Shown piece after piece: positions 1 to 11,835 of a stretch of DNA of 64,000 nucleotides (its first letter is position 1; each line of letters starts with the position of its first letter). Under the pieces are notes generated by a model. The model had not been told where the DNA came from. It made no database searches and worked only from the letters and a program-made list of their open reading frames with translations. The DNA lies in contig NC_068973.1 of NCBI RefSeq assembly GCF_016808095.1, positions 35,334,077-35,398,076 on the forward strand, given 5' to 3'. The stretch is from Vigna angularis (taxonomy: Eukaryota > Streptophyta > Magnoliopsida > Fabales > Fabaceae). Both the position numbers and the translations under genes were made by a program.

Positions 1-345
1 CCTATAAAATAAAAGATAATGTGACAAAGAAGTAGAAAACGAACAACTGTTGAAGGAGCAAAGCTATGGAGGGAGGAGTGTGTGACTCTGCACTTAGCCG
101 CATCACAGATACTCGTGGTGTTTGCTTCTTGTTGAAAGCCCACACTGATCAATACAGAAAGTGAAAATCAATTATATGCTATAAATTGAAAAAGCTTCAG
201 ATGATCAAAGCACGGAGCCGTGTGGTAAATACAAAGCGAACTATTCTTTCGCCTTTTACTAAAGAATACCGTGTATTTGTCACATTAAGCGGCATACGCC
301 TATTTTTGTAAAGGGATTTTTTAGATCCTGCAATTGTAGTCTAAA
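1..345. repeat. Direct repeat, copy 1 (cut by the window edge)
   Basis: This stretch matches 2961-3310 in the same orientation at high identity by eye, with a period near 2.96 kb. The match begins at the first base of the window, so the repeat probably continues to the left. It ends just after a shared TAGTCTAAA. No TG...CA termini, primer-binding site or polypurine tract frame the pair convincingly, so I read it as a segmental duplication rather than two LTRs. The indels between copies inside the minus-strand ORF (2-103 versus 2932-3060) are multiples of three. Confidence 0.8.
2..103 (-). CDS. Tentative small signal-peptide-like ORF, copy 1
   Basis: A 33-codon ORF on the minus strand starts MRLSAESH and then carries a hydrophobic stretch (IALLLQQL followed by FVFYFFVTLSFIL) resembling a secretory signal peptide. 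It ends at TAG at 4-2, so if genuine it is tiny or is spliced just beyond the window edge. The paralogous ORF at 3060-2932 keeps the same ATG and hydrophobic core, with one codon fewer. A TATA-like motif lies upstream on the minus strand near 180. No family is recognised. The opposite strand is also open for about 33 codons (from 66), so coding status is uncertain; this is an inference from paired conservation only. Confidence 0.22.
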   Translation of the reverse strand: MRLSAESHTPPSIALLLQQLFVFYFFVTLSFIL

Positions 346-564
346 TTTTACTTTTACTGCTAAGTTTTTTGTATGCTATGCTATATGTAAGATAATATTA
401 GTTGTCTTACTATATTATTATATGATAAATAATGTTATGTGTTATGTGTTATAGTAAGTTTGGTCTGATGTTTGAAGAAAGTTTATAGATACTGCAGTAT
501 TAGTCTAGATTTTCAAATTATTGCTGTTGTTAACGTTAGGTTTTTTGTGAATTTAGACAGTGAA

Positions 565-921
565 AGAAAATTTAGAGGATAGATTGCAAAAGGTTGTATA
601 GTTAAAAGTAAATTTAAACAAAGGATGTTCATAAAAGAATATAGAGATTTAAAAAAAGGTCTGAAATTGTCATATTAAAGTCCATTTAATAAAATCATTA
701 TAAACAAATGTATAGAAATTGAGTTGATTAAAATTATGAATTTAGACAATGTACAAAATTATGTTTATTAAATTCTTTAATATTAATAAAAGAAAATTTA
801 GAGGATAGATTGCAAAAGGTTGTATAAAGAGTACATTTTATGCAAGTTAAAAGTAAAGTTAAACAAAGGATGTTCATAAAAGAATATAGAGATTTAAAAA
901 AAGGTCTGAAATTGTCATATT
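565..921. repeat. Local direct duplication, two units about 225 bp apart
   Basis: The segment at about 565-676 recurs almost unchanged at about 789-921. Both start with AGAAAATTTAGAGGATAGAT and both end with AAGGTCTGAAATTGTCATAT. The second unit carries about 20 extra bases near 827-846. The content is AT-rich and non-coding. Confidence 0.8.
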
Positions 922-2931
922 TTATTATAGTGAAATATGTTCTTTTATTCTTTTTACGACTTTGATCAATTAATTAAATAGACCATAAACTATTTTGACC
1001 ATTTCATAAATTTTATTCATTCTATTTTGAATTTTATTACGTTTATTAAATTATTTATATATAATCAAATTCTATTTTTTGATGTATTAACACTATCATT
1101 TAATTGATGAAATTGATTAACACATTGATTGATAAAAATAAAACATGAAGAAATTAAATTTCTAATTAAAAATATAAAACGTACATAAAAATACAAAGTT
1201 ATTACATCATTCAAATTACTTAATAAAAAACAAATTACAATTAGAAATACATTAATAAATCAACAATTAATATGAATAAATCAATAATAAATAAGAATGC
1301 AGTTAAGAATTTTGATGAAAATTTCTCATTTTTTTACCATATATTCAAAGTCTCTAATTTTATACAAAGTACAATTTAATTATCAATATTTAAAATGAAA
1401 ATTAAACTTATTTTAAATTATCACTAACAATAAAAGAATATATTTTTGTGTAAAATAAAAATAAAAATTAAACTTATTATTAGTGAAGGTAGAAGGTAAA
1501 GGTAGCAGAAAAGCAAAATATATTTTTGTGTAAACAATGATTTTTTTTCCTATGTATATGTTGAACTTGATTTTACCGTTTCATCTTGGTGCAGTTTCAT
1601 CTCTTGTAGTGTTTTTTTAGCTCAATATGTATTTGCATTTTATGAACATTTTCTGAAAGTTGAAATTGTGAATGTTATCGTGGTGAGAAACTCTTGTATG
1701 CAACAGTTGTATTTAATAAGAAAGTGATTAAATATACATGCATCTTTACAAAATTTACCAAATTTTATTTTATTTTGAAAAGTAGGTGATTAGAGGTTGT
1801 CATTTTTTAAGGCATTGAAAAAAATGGAGTATGTTATTTGTAAAATAATTTTACTTCAATGCTATATTTGGAATCACAGAAGAATGTTTTTAATTATGCC
1901 TACAACTTAAACACTTTAATTTAGTAAATTTCTTATTATCTTTATTATATATTATATTAACAATAAAGTAGCTTATAACAATGGAATGTTTTTTCATATA
2001 TAAAAAAGTTGTCTTTAACATTGGAACTTAAAAAAGATTGTATAAAATTTCTTATAGTTTTATATCGCTTAATAAAAAATTAAAATAGTTTAAATACTCT
2101 GTCACTTATGAAATATGATTTATTTTAAAATATGAGATTCTATTATTAATTTTATTTTAAAAAAAATATCTCTGAATAATTAAATTACTTTAAGTATCAA
2201 TTTCTAAATGTCATAACTTTGACATTCTAGTTATTTCTTATACTCTCGTTTCAAAACACAATAGTGAGATTTTCCTCCAATTCATGGAAAGTAAAAAACT
2301 CCTTCCATCCATACCAAATTTTGATGGACTTTCTTTGTGTTCTATATTTGACCGTTGTTGTACACACAGAACAAATAAAGAGAAGAAATAAAACAACCAA
2401 AAATTATCTGATAGTTGAACAGTAAGAATAGATAATAAGGATAATAAAAGTATATATATAACATATAATTTCAAATTTTCTAAGCAGTTGTAAATGACAA
2501 TATACTTATAAACAGAGCATTTAATGTTTGGAAAATAAATAGCAATTTCAAATCGGTGCATACCCATAGAATCCATACTTAACAGAAATTTAGAACAGTA
2601 CACACTACAGAATATTAAAAAGTAAAAAATAGGAAATAAATTAACAAAAGTTTCACACTTATCGAAAATGCAAGTATGTCTGTTAAGGTTAAACAAAATT
2701 GGTTTGAGAAGATGAAAAAACTGAGATGATAAAACGCCTTAGCATTGCAGAAAACAAATTGGGTTGAGAAGAAGAAAGACATTATGCTGTGTGTTTCGGT
2801 CACAGAAAAGAACTTAACCAAAAAAAAAGGAAAAAAAAATCAGATCTTACCAATCTCAAACACTACCTCATGATTAAAACACAAACTTGAACAGCTTTAA
2901 GGTTCATCAGTGAAGAAAACCTAATGACATT
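922..2931. other. AT-rich intergenic stretch, no supported gene
   Basis: The longest reading frame here is a 152-codon one on the minus strand (2696-2238). Its composition is AT-driven (rich in F, L, I, Y, S, N) and it has no recognisable domain. An A-rich run with a short GG interruption lies near 2820-2840. If the small ORF at 3060-2932 is the first exon of a gene, its later exons would fall here, but I cannot identify them. Confidence 0.5.
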
Positions 2932-3060
2932 TTAAACGACTTTTTGGGTTGAAGAGGAGTAACCTAAAATAAAAGATAATGAGACAAAGAAGTAGAGAAC
3001 GACCAATTGTTGAAGGAGCAAAGCTATGAGGAAAGAGTGTGACTTTGGACTTAGCCGCAT
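2932..3060 (-). CDS. Tentative small signal-peptide-like ORF, copy 2
   Basis: A 42-residue minus-strand ORF starts MRLSPKSHSF, continues through a strongly hydrophobic run (LIALLLQQLVVLYFFVSLSF) and ends TQKVV. The layout is that of a signal peptide with a very short tail. A G|GTTACT near 2958 could instead be a splice donor. A TATA-like TTTATAAG at about 3146-3138 sits roughly 80 bp upstream of the ATG. The region from about 3310 down through the ORF is shared with copy 1 at the left edge, so promoter and 5' coding part were duplicated together. No peptide family is recognised. Chance is a real alternative because the opposite strand is open too. Confidence 0.27.
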   Translation of the reverse strand: MRLSPKSHSFLIALLLQQLVVLYFFVSLSFILGYSSSTQKVV

Positions 3061-3310
3061 CACAGGTACTCTCTGTGGTGTTTGCTACTTGTTGAAAGCC
3101 CACACTGATCAATACAGAAAGTGAAAATCACTTATCTCTTATAAATTGAAGAAGCTTCAGAAGGTCAAAGCACGGAGCCGTGTGATAAATACAAAACGAA
3201 CTATTCTTTCGCCTTTTACTAAAGAATACCGTGTATTTGTCACATTAAGCGGCATACGCTGATTTTTGTAAAGGGATCTAAATCAGATCCTACAATTCTA
3301 GTCTAAACTT
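2961..3310. repeat. Direct repeat, copy 2
   Basis: This is the partner of 1-345. The best conserved block runs from about 3120 to 3275 and includes a small palindrome (CACGGAGCCGTG near 3171-3182). After TAGTCTAAA near 3308 the two copies diverge. Confidence 0.8.
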
Positions 3311-4084
3311 TTTCAATAATTTCTACTTAAATAATTTTATTAGAAGACTTAACTCTTATAGAAATTTTATAATAACTCTTTAATCTTATTATTTATATTT
3401 CAATATTGGATTATAAGTCAATGTTAAAAAAATCAATTGATTATAAGTGTTATTTGATGTATACACATGTCACAGTTCAATTGAGAAACACTGTAACTTT
3501 CCAATATCACATTTTTTTGTACCTAATTCATAGAAAAAAATTGAAAACAAAACAAAATACCATATTAATAAGAATACCATATTAATAAGATGAAGGCCTC
3601 CATATTTATAGGCATATCTTAATTGCTAGAGTTTTAAATGTATTTTAAAACAATATGCAACAATAATTATATATATAAAAAACTCTTACATCTGTTCATT
3701 TTTTCCTTATATATTTCCCTGTTTGTCAATATTCTTCTTTTAATAATCAGAAGTCTAGTTGCATAATATAATATGGTTATATTATATGAAGTTGAATTGA
3801 CCAGTAAATATTATTGTAAGTGTTAAAATAGTGTAAGAAGTTGAAATGACGAGTACATAGTACTGTAAGTGTTAAAATAGTGTATGAAGTTGAAATGACG
3901 AGTACATAGTACTGTAATAGTGTTAAAATATAGTACTGTAATAGTGTTAAAATAGTGCACTTTACATGTTATCATAATACATTACTGAACAATCATTTTC
4001 AATAATGTTATTATTATTTTTATCATAAATTACATATTATTAAATATTTCACATATTAAAAGACAAAATTAATGTTATAGTATT
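3311..4084. other. AT-rich intergenic stretch
   Basis: No gene is visible. The only structure is a minisatellite at 3788-3958, listed separately. Confidence 0.5.
3788..3958. repeat. 49-bp tandem repeat, three units plus partial units
   Basis: Units begin with GAAGTTGAA at 3788, 3837 and 3886. The third is followed by two partial units of TAGTACTGTAATAGTGTTAA. The second and third units are nearly identical while the first has diverged. Confidence 0.85.
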
Positions 4085-6585
4085 TGTAACATCCCAAATA
4101 TACAGTATAAAACTATATAATAGAATAATCACATGTTAATAATACTACATATCAGTCTTACAAAAGATAGGACGTACGCTTATGGCCGAACGACCTTACA
4201 GAATAACAAGAAAGTTAAAACTGTACAAATAAGCAATCTAGACCAAACGGTTTACAAAAGACTTATACCGAACAGTTATACAAGAAAAAAGGTAAAAGAT
4301 GATCGAATGATCATCGTACAAATAAACTAACTACTGACCGAACGATTCTACTATTCGGTCTTAACTTCTACCTCGACCAAACTTTTTTCTTCCAGTGCTT
4401 CTTCCAGCAACTCTTCTTCTTCTACTCACATCCACACGGATGATCATTGCGACAGGACAATAACCGAACGTACAAAACGGACAAGACAGGAAAAATATGG
4501 TAAGCTTATGTAATTTAATTCATGTATCAGCATATATTTCACACAATCAACCAAACAAGATAAATCATTAACTCTTTCATGCAAAGCCTAATACTAGACT
4601 CTGACGGTCCGGACTGTATGAATTCTGTGTAGCTACGACGTTCGTGCACCCAGGTGATGTAGTAACTGGGATACCCTCAATAGCTGCCACCCGAGGTTAG
4701 TCCTATCTGTCCAAATTAACCATAAGGACTAGGACCTCCTGTCATTCCCACACATGACTTACCCTTCTTTACGTGAGAACGAGTAATCACGGAATATCAG
4801 GATGAACCGCCAGCTTAGCGTGCCCACATTCATACTTTACCAATTCCAATATCCATTCATGAGATATTCCTCCCCGGAATACTCTTTCATAATCAAAGTC
4901 ATTTCATCCATATCATATTTCATCATCTTTCCTCATTAAAACTTTAACTTAACCAATTTGAGTAAAGATCCCGTAGGATACCAAATACCGAACGTTAGTT
5001 TTTAACCCAGAACGAGACTGAAAACTTGGAGTGAGACCGAGATGTCTCCAACTCAAAACTAATCAAATCGAGAGAGTTACTCACATATTATGAAAGGGAC
5101 CGAATACAATAATACTTCTCAGAGACCAATAGAATCGAACGTTATTTTCCAAGTGAGCCAATTTAATGAACTGACTCTTGAGATTTCAAACCGAACACCG
5201 TAAAGCCTAGGCCGAGTACTAAGACTCTAGGCTGAAACCAATTAAGACAGATACTGTAGGACATCAAATAATAGCACTTGACGGATATATGAAGAAACCG
5301 AACGCCAATAAATACTTAGCTTCTTAATGAGTTAAACATCAAGGAAACCGAATGTCAGTCGAAGACCGAACACTGTAGAGAGTGAACACTATTGAGTTTG
5401 GACGAACGCTCTTATTATAAAGATAGATTACGGAAATGAGAACTAGCGCCTAGTGTAAGACCGAGCACTACTTAATTTATAGAATAAAGGCTTGATAAAT
5501 ATAAGATATCATTTAACTAATGTTCAAGAACGAACGAAATATACAAATACATATAGATATACTGAAGTTTATAATCAAATACCAAGGAACAAATATCCTT
5601 GGTCTTAAGTACAAGTATTACAAAACGAAATGAAGATGCTAGTCTTCAACTAGAACTCTCTCCAAATGAAAGAATCCAGTTCCAACCGAGTCCACAAGAA
5701 AACCGAACACTATATCGAATGAGCGTTGGTCTAATACCAAACACTAATTAAGAACGAACGCTACTGAGAACGAACGCTTGTATAATTGAATGGTCAATAC
5801 TGACTTTCGACAACATCCCTACCCATTTCATGTCTTTCATTAATCATCAATACTTTTAAACAACATACCATATTTCATCATCAACCAAATCATCAAACAC
5901 AATCTCATTCCAGTTTCTCATACAGTCAATAATACAGTAACAACCATTTTTCATATTCATTCAGCAATCAACGAACATGCATCCATTCAAAGCAAGAATC
6001 TAAATCAAATTATATAAGTTTCCCTTACCTCTTAACGTGACCGAACGTTCACAGAGGCAGAATACAGGTTCACCACTATGGTTTCTTCTACCCTTAAAGC
6101 TCATCGATTTCAAAACTATACCAGAGTAAAGGACCAACACACTATCAGAATTAAATATGGAAAGGTGATCAATTCAAGCAACCAAAACTAGGCTTGCATG
6201 CACAGAAAAACCACTCGGCTGAGAGAGATGAACTTACCAGTCCAGAATTCGAAACTAATCGGTTCAAACGGACGCCCTCAATGTCTGGAAAGTAGAAATG
6301 GTGCCTGAGTGGTGATCGGAGGAAGGAAAAATGATGATTTCTTAGAGAGAAGTAAGAGCTTTTTAGAGAGAAGGAGGAGAAAATGGTTTCAGAGATTTGG
6401 AGAAGAAGTAAGCATGAAGAAGTGGCGTGAACTTTTGAAAACCCAGAATTTTACTCCTACCGTCATTAGCGAACGCCCACTTCACTGCTTATACCTGTCT
6501 TCCATTTTCTGTTTTCCAGTTCTCCTTCCTCGACACTTGTCTTCCACTCAATTGAGTTTTGGATGGATTTTTAATGGGTCTGACA
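4085..6585 (-). mobile_element. Probable solo LTR of a Ty3/gypsy-type retrotransposon
   Basis: Read on the minus strand, the element runs from TGTCAGACCC (6585) to GGGATGTTACA (4085), the classic TG...CA ends. The flanking 5-mers are GTATT and ATATT, an imperfect target duplication. The composition is clearly less AT-rich than its surroundings, and the block carries many copies of CCGAACG-like motifs. No gag-pol sequence, primer-binding site or second LTR is nearby, which suggests a solo LTR left by recombination. ORFs inside it (for example 6309-6623) have no recognisable product. The right boundary is less certain than the left. Confidence 0.55.
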
Positions 6586-9212
6586 ATATTGAAGTAAAAT
6601 TAAATATTACTTCAATGAGTTAAACTCAAATCTAATTTTTTTTTCTTACTATCCAATAACAATAGTTGGATTAACATTAGGTATAAAATGTTAAAACAAT
6701 ATTATAAAAATAATCTAAATTTTAATAAAAAGAATTAAAACTATGATGCATGTGTTTAAATTCATGGAAACATTTTCTGCAAAATCTTGTTGGTAGATTA
6801 TGTGAGTCAGAGAAGAAGGGGTGAAAGTGATGTCTCATGCCATACAACTATGTGGTTGAGTTGTGGTCCATTATATCTTTTCTTTTATTATTTTATATTT
6901 TCTTTTCTCTTCAAATTGCTTCAGTCTCAAAGGTTGAGACATAAAACAAGTTGTGCATCTATGGACCATTCAAATTTACTCACTTTAAAGACACTTTTTT
7001 TTGGATAAACTAAAATATAATATTTTATTCTATAATATAAGTGCTTTAGTCCTTACATTCATTGAATTACTTTCTTCTATTTAGTTTAAAGTTTATTTAA
7101 GAATATTATCTTAAGAAAAACTAGTATTGACTGAAATGATTACAGATTTTAAATAATGAGATTTGCATTTCTTTTAAGTGATTTTAAGCATGATTGAATA
7201 AAAATAAAAAATTAATAAGAATATATTAGCAATCATATTAAATAATTAAAAAAGTGTTGATCAAATATGAATAATAGAACATTGTTGGTGGGGCTCTATC
7301 TAGATCTCCTTATCTCATCCATCCACCTCAACTTTGAGCTTATCATTGGTGTTTTTCTGTCTTTTTCGTTAATAAAATCAAACATGCATTGTTCACTTTG
7401 GTTGAGTTTTTATTTTATTTTTTATTTGAATGATTAAAAATGTGAAGAAAAGAGATAAAAGAAAGAATGAATGAAAGAAATGTTATTTCTTTAACTTTTT
7501 ACTGTTATTTTAGTGTCTTTGTTTCATGTCAATCTCACTTTTCAACCTTCAAAATAGAATCTTTTCTCACTGTGGATTCATGTTTAATATGTTATAATAA
7601 AATCAATTTATTGTTAAAAATTAGTTATTTGTTTTTGTTTTTAAGCACATTTAAGTTATCCCTACTATTGTTTTTGTTTTTTACTTAGTATTTTTTATCA
7701 TAACACTTCAAAAGTTTTCTTTAAAATGTTAATTTTGAATCTAGTTTTTCCAATTTATTTCATTGTATTACATAAATATTTATTAAAGAATTTTTTTTTG
7801 TTTTTTTTTTGCATGTTCTAGGATTTTAGTTTTTTTTTTCTAAAGTTCTTGCATAATTTATTTGAGCTGTCTAATTGTTCAAAATGAACGTTATAACATG
7901 ATAATTAAAAGCTGTCAAAATATTTTAAAAATGTTAAATATTTAGAGTCTTCTAATTAACAGCTTGTGTTAATTATTATTAACTAAATTTTTTAATTTTT
8001 AGCTGTCTGGAACCTGAGACCAAATGAGTTATTGTTATGAGCCAACAATTGGAGAGAGAACAAAGACAATTTTCTGAGTCATTTTATGGAACAAAACAAT
8101 TGGCTTCAATAAACGTGGACATGTGTGCGTGGATCCGAGTAGATCTCACGTCAGACACATTTGTTTCTGCTCTCAAATAATTTTTTATTATAAAAAAAAT
8201 ACTAATATATTAAATAATAAATTATATTAGATTTACAGTATAATTTTAAAAAATTAATAATATATCAGATGTTTTTTGTATTTATAAGTTAAAAGATAAT
8301 TAAAAAAAGTATGAGAAGGTGAATATTCACATTTGAGATAACCTAAAGTTCCTTCGTAGAATTAATTTTTAAAAAACATAATAGCAAATAAAAAAACAAA
8401 TGTATATTTAAATTATTTTTTACTTTAACTTTTATTAACTTTAAATTTTAACTAATGTGAGACTATTGCACTGAAACTATAATTAATATTTTAAAAAAAT
8501 TCAATAATAATAAAAGTTTATAGACATAAGTTGAATAATATAATCTCGTCTCTCTGTTTTTTTACTTTTGGCATATTTTCACCATCTTCATTGAGAAAAT
8601 TAGATTAGTTATATCACATCTATATTTGAAAGAATAAAAGTAAATATAATATATGATAATAAGTTTTTATTATACTAATTATCAAATTTGTGTTAATTGT
8701 GCAAGGACGAGGTGTTGAATAATGGTCAGTTGAGTTTTTTTTAATAATTATATATATATATATATATATATTATTAATTAACTAAATTAAATAAATTATA
8801 AAAATTATATTAAATGTATTTAATTTAATGTGTCATTTCTTAAATTATTGTTATATCATTATTTAAAACTCTCATCCTCTCTTTCTTTTTTTTCTAATAT
8901 CTCCTAACTTATACTCCTATTTCATCGCTCACTTTTTTCATTTTACATTTTTTATCACATTATTATTACATTCACGTTTTTTACTCTCTTTTTTATCAAA
9001 TGAACGTTTGTGATTATTTTTTATTTTTACTTCTAAGAAACAAAAAGGATTTTGTATTTATTCAAATAAAAACATAAGCCATTGCATGGAAAAAAAGTGT
9101 TAATAATCATGAAAATTTGCTTGGATGCATAGATTAAATTAAAAAATAGACAGTGACAAAAAGAAGAAAAAAAACAAAAAATCTGACACTACGCAATAGA
9201 TCAAATGATAAA

Positions 9213-9248
<36 letters not shown>

Positions 9249-9837
9249 AAAAGAAAGAGTGAGAGCAAATTCTAACAAAATTAAGAAAGAAACAAGTCTA
9301 AATGATACATTAGAAACACTATAAGGCTTTGTTTGATCAAGGTGAAATAGTAAAGAAATAAGGTTTTGTTCCTTGATTTAATAAATTAAGCTATTTTCAC
9401 TTTCATCAATTTTAAGTGTGTACAGGATTGAGTTTTTTTTTTTGTGTTATTTATTTGTTGTGTTTTAAAAATATATTAATAAATACTGACTTTTATATTT
9501 TAAGATATATTTAAAAAGTATAATATATCCAGTATTTGAAATGTTTAAGAAAAGATAATATTAAAAAAACTAGAAGAGAATTTGACCAATATATATACTT
9601 TTGTTTAAATAAATATAAAATGAATGATATATAAAATTTTGACACTACATATTAAATACTGTTTATTTGAATGTTTGTAATAAGGAAAATGAATTTCTTA
9701 TATCATAAGAGGATGAAAAGAAAGGAAAATAGGTCGCAGGGGAACAGAAGAATCTACTCTCTATATTAAGGTATCCAGCGCCAACAACACACTCAGTCGC
9801 ATTTTGCAGTGAGTGTGTGAGAGAGAGAGTATCAGAC
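6586..9837. other. AT-rich intergenic DNA and sarcosine oxidase promoter region
   Basis: I see no supported gene. TA microsatellites lie at 8748-8771 and 9218-9244. The last 100 bp hold the likely promoter and leader of the sarcosine oxidase gene: a TATA-like CTATATTAAG near 9760-9769, followed by a GA-rich stretch (GTGAGAGAGAGAG) directly before the start codon. Confidence 0.5.
9218..9244. repeat. TA microsatellite
   Basis: An uninterrupted (AT)n tract of about 27 bp; a similar shorter one lies at 8748-8771. Confidence 0.9.
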
Positions 9838-11019
9838 ATGGAAGATTCCCAGTTTGACGTCATAATCATCGGAGCTGGCGTCATGGGCAGCGCCACCGCC
9901 TACTATGCCGCCAAACGCGGTCTCAGGACCCTTCTCCTGGAGCAATTCGACTTCCTCCACCACTGCGGTTCTTCCCACGGCGAATCCCGCACAATCCGCG
10001 TCACCTACACCCAAAAACACTACTACCCTTTGGTCATGGAGTCTTACAACCTCTGGCAAGAGGTCGAGGCCCAAGTGGGCTACCAGGTATACTTCAAGGC
10101 CCAACACTTCGACATGGGCCCCTCTCACGATCCCACAATCCGCTCCGTCGTCGACTACTGCCAGACCTACGCCATCCCCTTTCAACTCCTCCGCCGCCGC
10201 CAGGTTGCGGAGAAATTCGCCGGCCGTATCGACATCCCAGAGGATTGGGTGGGTGTCTCCAACGAATATGGTGGCGTCATCAAGCCAAGCAAAGCCGTCG
10301 CCATGTTCCAGACACTGGCCTACAAAAACGGCGCCGTCTTTGTAGACAAAACCAAGGTGGTGGACATCAAGAAAAACAAAAACGGAGAGGGTGTGGAAGT
10401 TTTCAGCGCAAGCGGCAAGAGATTCCGCGGTAAAAAATGCGTGATAACTGTGGGTGCATGGATGCAGAAATTAGTTAAAACGGTTAGCGGGGTTGAACTC
10501 CCGATAGTGCCCGTGGAGACACACGTTTGTTACTGGAGAATAAAAGAGGGGGAAGAGGGGAAATTCGAGATAGGAACCGGCTTTCCTACGTTTGCATCCT
10601 TTGGGAACACTTACATTTACGGAACGCCCACACTGGAGTTTCCGGGATTGATTAAGGTGGGGGTGCACGGAGGGAATCCGTGCGACCCCGACAAGAGGCC
10701 GTGGGGTCCGGCGGTGATGATGGAGGAGTTGAAAAAGTGGGTGGGAGAAAGGTTCTTGGGCATGGTTGATTCCGGTGAACCTGTGATAAAACAGTCTTGC
10801 ATGTACTCAATGACTCCGGACGAGGATTTCGTCATTGATTTCTTGGGCGGTGAGTTCGGAAAGAACGTGGTAATTGGAGGCGGGTTTTCGGGTCACGGCT
10901 TCAAGATGGCTCCGGTTATTGGAAGGATCTTGAGTGAGCTTGCGATCGATGGGGAAGCGCAAGGAGTTGATCTCAAACATTTTAAGATTGAAAGGTTCAG
11001 GATAACCTCAAAGATTTAG
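9838..11019 (+). CDS. SOX: Peroxisomal sarcosine oxidase-like FAD oxidase
   Basis: An intronless 393-residue protein of the monomeric sarcosine oxidase/pipecolate oxidase family. Members oxidise sarcosine to glycine, formaldehyde and hydrogen peroxide, and plant members also act on L-pipecolate. The N-terminal dinucleotide fold shows G12-A-G14-V-M-G17, followed by the family segment GSSHGESR (H47, R51). K273 in GLIKVGVHGG is a candidate for the oxygen-activating lysine. C321 in SCMYSMTPDEDF matches the cysteine that binds FAD covalently in the bacterial enzyme. GFSGHGFK (K356) is the C-terminal flavin-site motif. The protein ends TSKI, and SKI is a non-canonical peroxisomal PTS1 tripeptide. 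I chose ATG at 9838; the frame is open upstream to 9817 but without an ATG. The body is far more GC-rich than its surroundings. Its 3' flank is duplicated downstream. Confidence 0.93.
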   Translation: MEDSQFDVIIIGAGVMGSATAYYAAKRGLRTLLLEQFDFLHHCGSSHGESRTIRVTYTQKHYYPLVMESYNLWQEVEAQVGYQVYFKAQHFDMGPSHDPTIRSVVDYCQTYAIPFQLLRRRQVAEKFAGRIDIPEDWVGVSNEYGGVIKPSKAVAMFQTLAYKNGAVFVDKTKVVDIKKNKNGEGVEVFSASGKRFRGKKCVITVGAWMQKLVKTVSGVELPIVPVETHVCYWRIKEGEEGKFEIGTGFPTFASFGNTYIYGTPTLEFPGLIKVGVHGGNPCDPDKRPWGPAVMMEELKKWVGERFLGMVDSGEPVIKQSCMYSMTPDEDFVIDFLGGEFGKNVVIGGGFSGHGFKMAPVIGRILSELAIDGEAQGVDLKHFKIERFRITSKI

Positions 11020-11662
11020 GTAATCTTCATTAATTTATCTGTAACATCACATCACACATCACATCATCAATTTGCGTTTGTTTGTTTCCTTCAAATGTTT
11101 CTGTCCTGTGAGTCCAGGTTTGCTGATGTTCTTCTATATCAAATTATATTAAATTAAACCTGCTTCTTTGTATTTAAATAAAATGTTAGTCAAAGTGCAA
11201 GCTACAAAACGAAACTCAAAGATGGCGTGACAGCATTTATGGTGAACAGAATAAAATAAGAGTTAAACATGTCCGAATTCTATTCTACTAGTTGAACTGT
11301 AAATTTGTTCTCATAATGTGAAAAGTGTTCACAAAAGGTTTATTATATTAACGATGCCATTACGTCTACAGAAAAATAAAATACAGCAAAGGGAATCTTG
11401 TATGCTATACATATGTCCAGAAAATAATTTTGTAGGACAAAATTGGTTTTGTTTTTTGTAATTTTATACATGGCTATTTAGTCTGAGAAATGCGTGCAGA
11501 GGTGTACTATGGAAAATATACTAAAATCCAAACACAAGACAGGCTGTCTATCACACGAAAGCACTCCAATCACAGTAAGCCATGTTTTTTTAATTACATA
11601 TCAGTCAAAGGGTTTGAAGCAATGATTTGTAATGCAGTTTAGTGAAAAGATGTTTATTTTTA

Positions 11663-11822
11663 GGAAAATAGCTCTTTTAACAATTTTTTCTTTTTTACAA
11701 TTTTTTTACAAAAATACATGTCGTAGATTGTGATTGGTCAAAAAGTTATAAATTAATAAAATAATAACATGTAATCTTTTATCAAAAAGTTATTAAAAAT
11801 AGTTGTTAAAATATTATGGTCC
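11663..11822. mobile_element. Mutator-type MITE, family member 1
   Basis: The 160-bp insert starts GGAAAATA and ends ATTATGGTCC, with degenerate terminal inverted repeats containing TTTTAACAA and TTGTTAAAA. It is flanked by TTATTTTTA and TAATTTTTA, an 8/9 target duplication. The related insert at 14314-14458 shares both ends and an internal GTGATTGGT. Copy B of the segmental duplication lacks it at the equivalent place. Confidence 0.7.
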
Positions 11823-11835
11823 TAATTTTTATAAG

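Noticed and set aside
2238..2696. 152-codon minus-strand frame
   Set aside because: The composition is what AT-rich DNA gives by chance, there is no recognisable domain, and no splice or promoter context supports it.
1..3310. LTR retrotransposon with LTRs at 1-345 and 2961-3310
   Set aside because: No TG...CA termini, primer-binding site, polypurine tract adjoining the right copy, or gag-pol sequence was found; a segmental duplication explains the repeats.
9832..10835. Several other-frame ORFs over the sarcosine oxidase gene
   Set aside because: They overlap a complete, well-conserved protein and have no features of their own.
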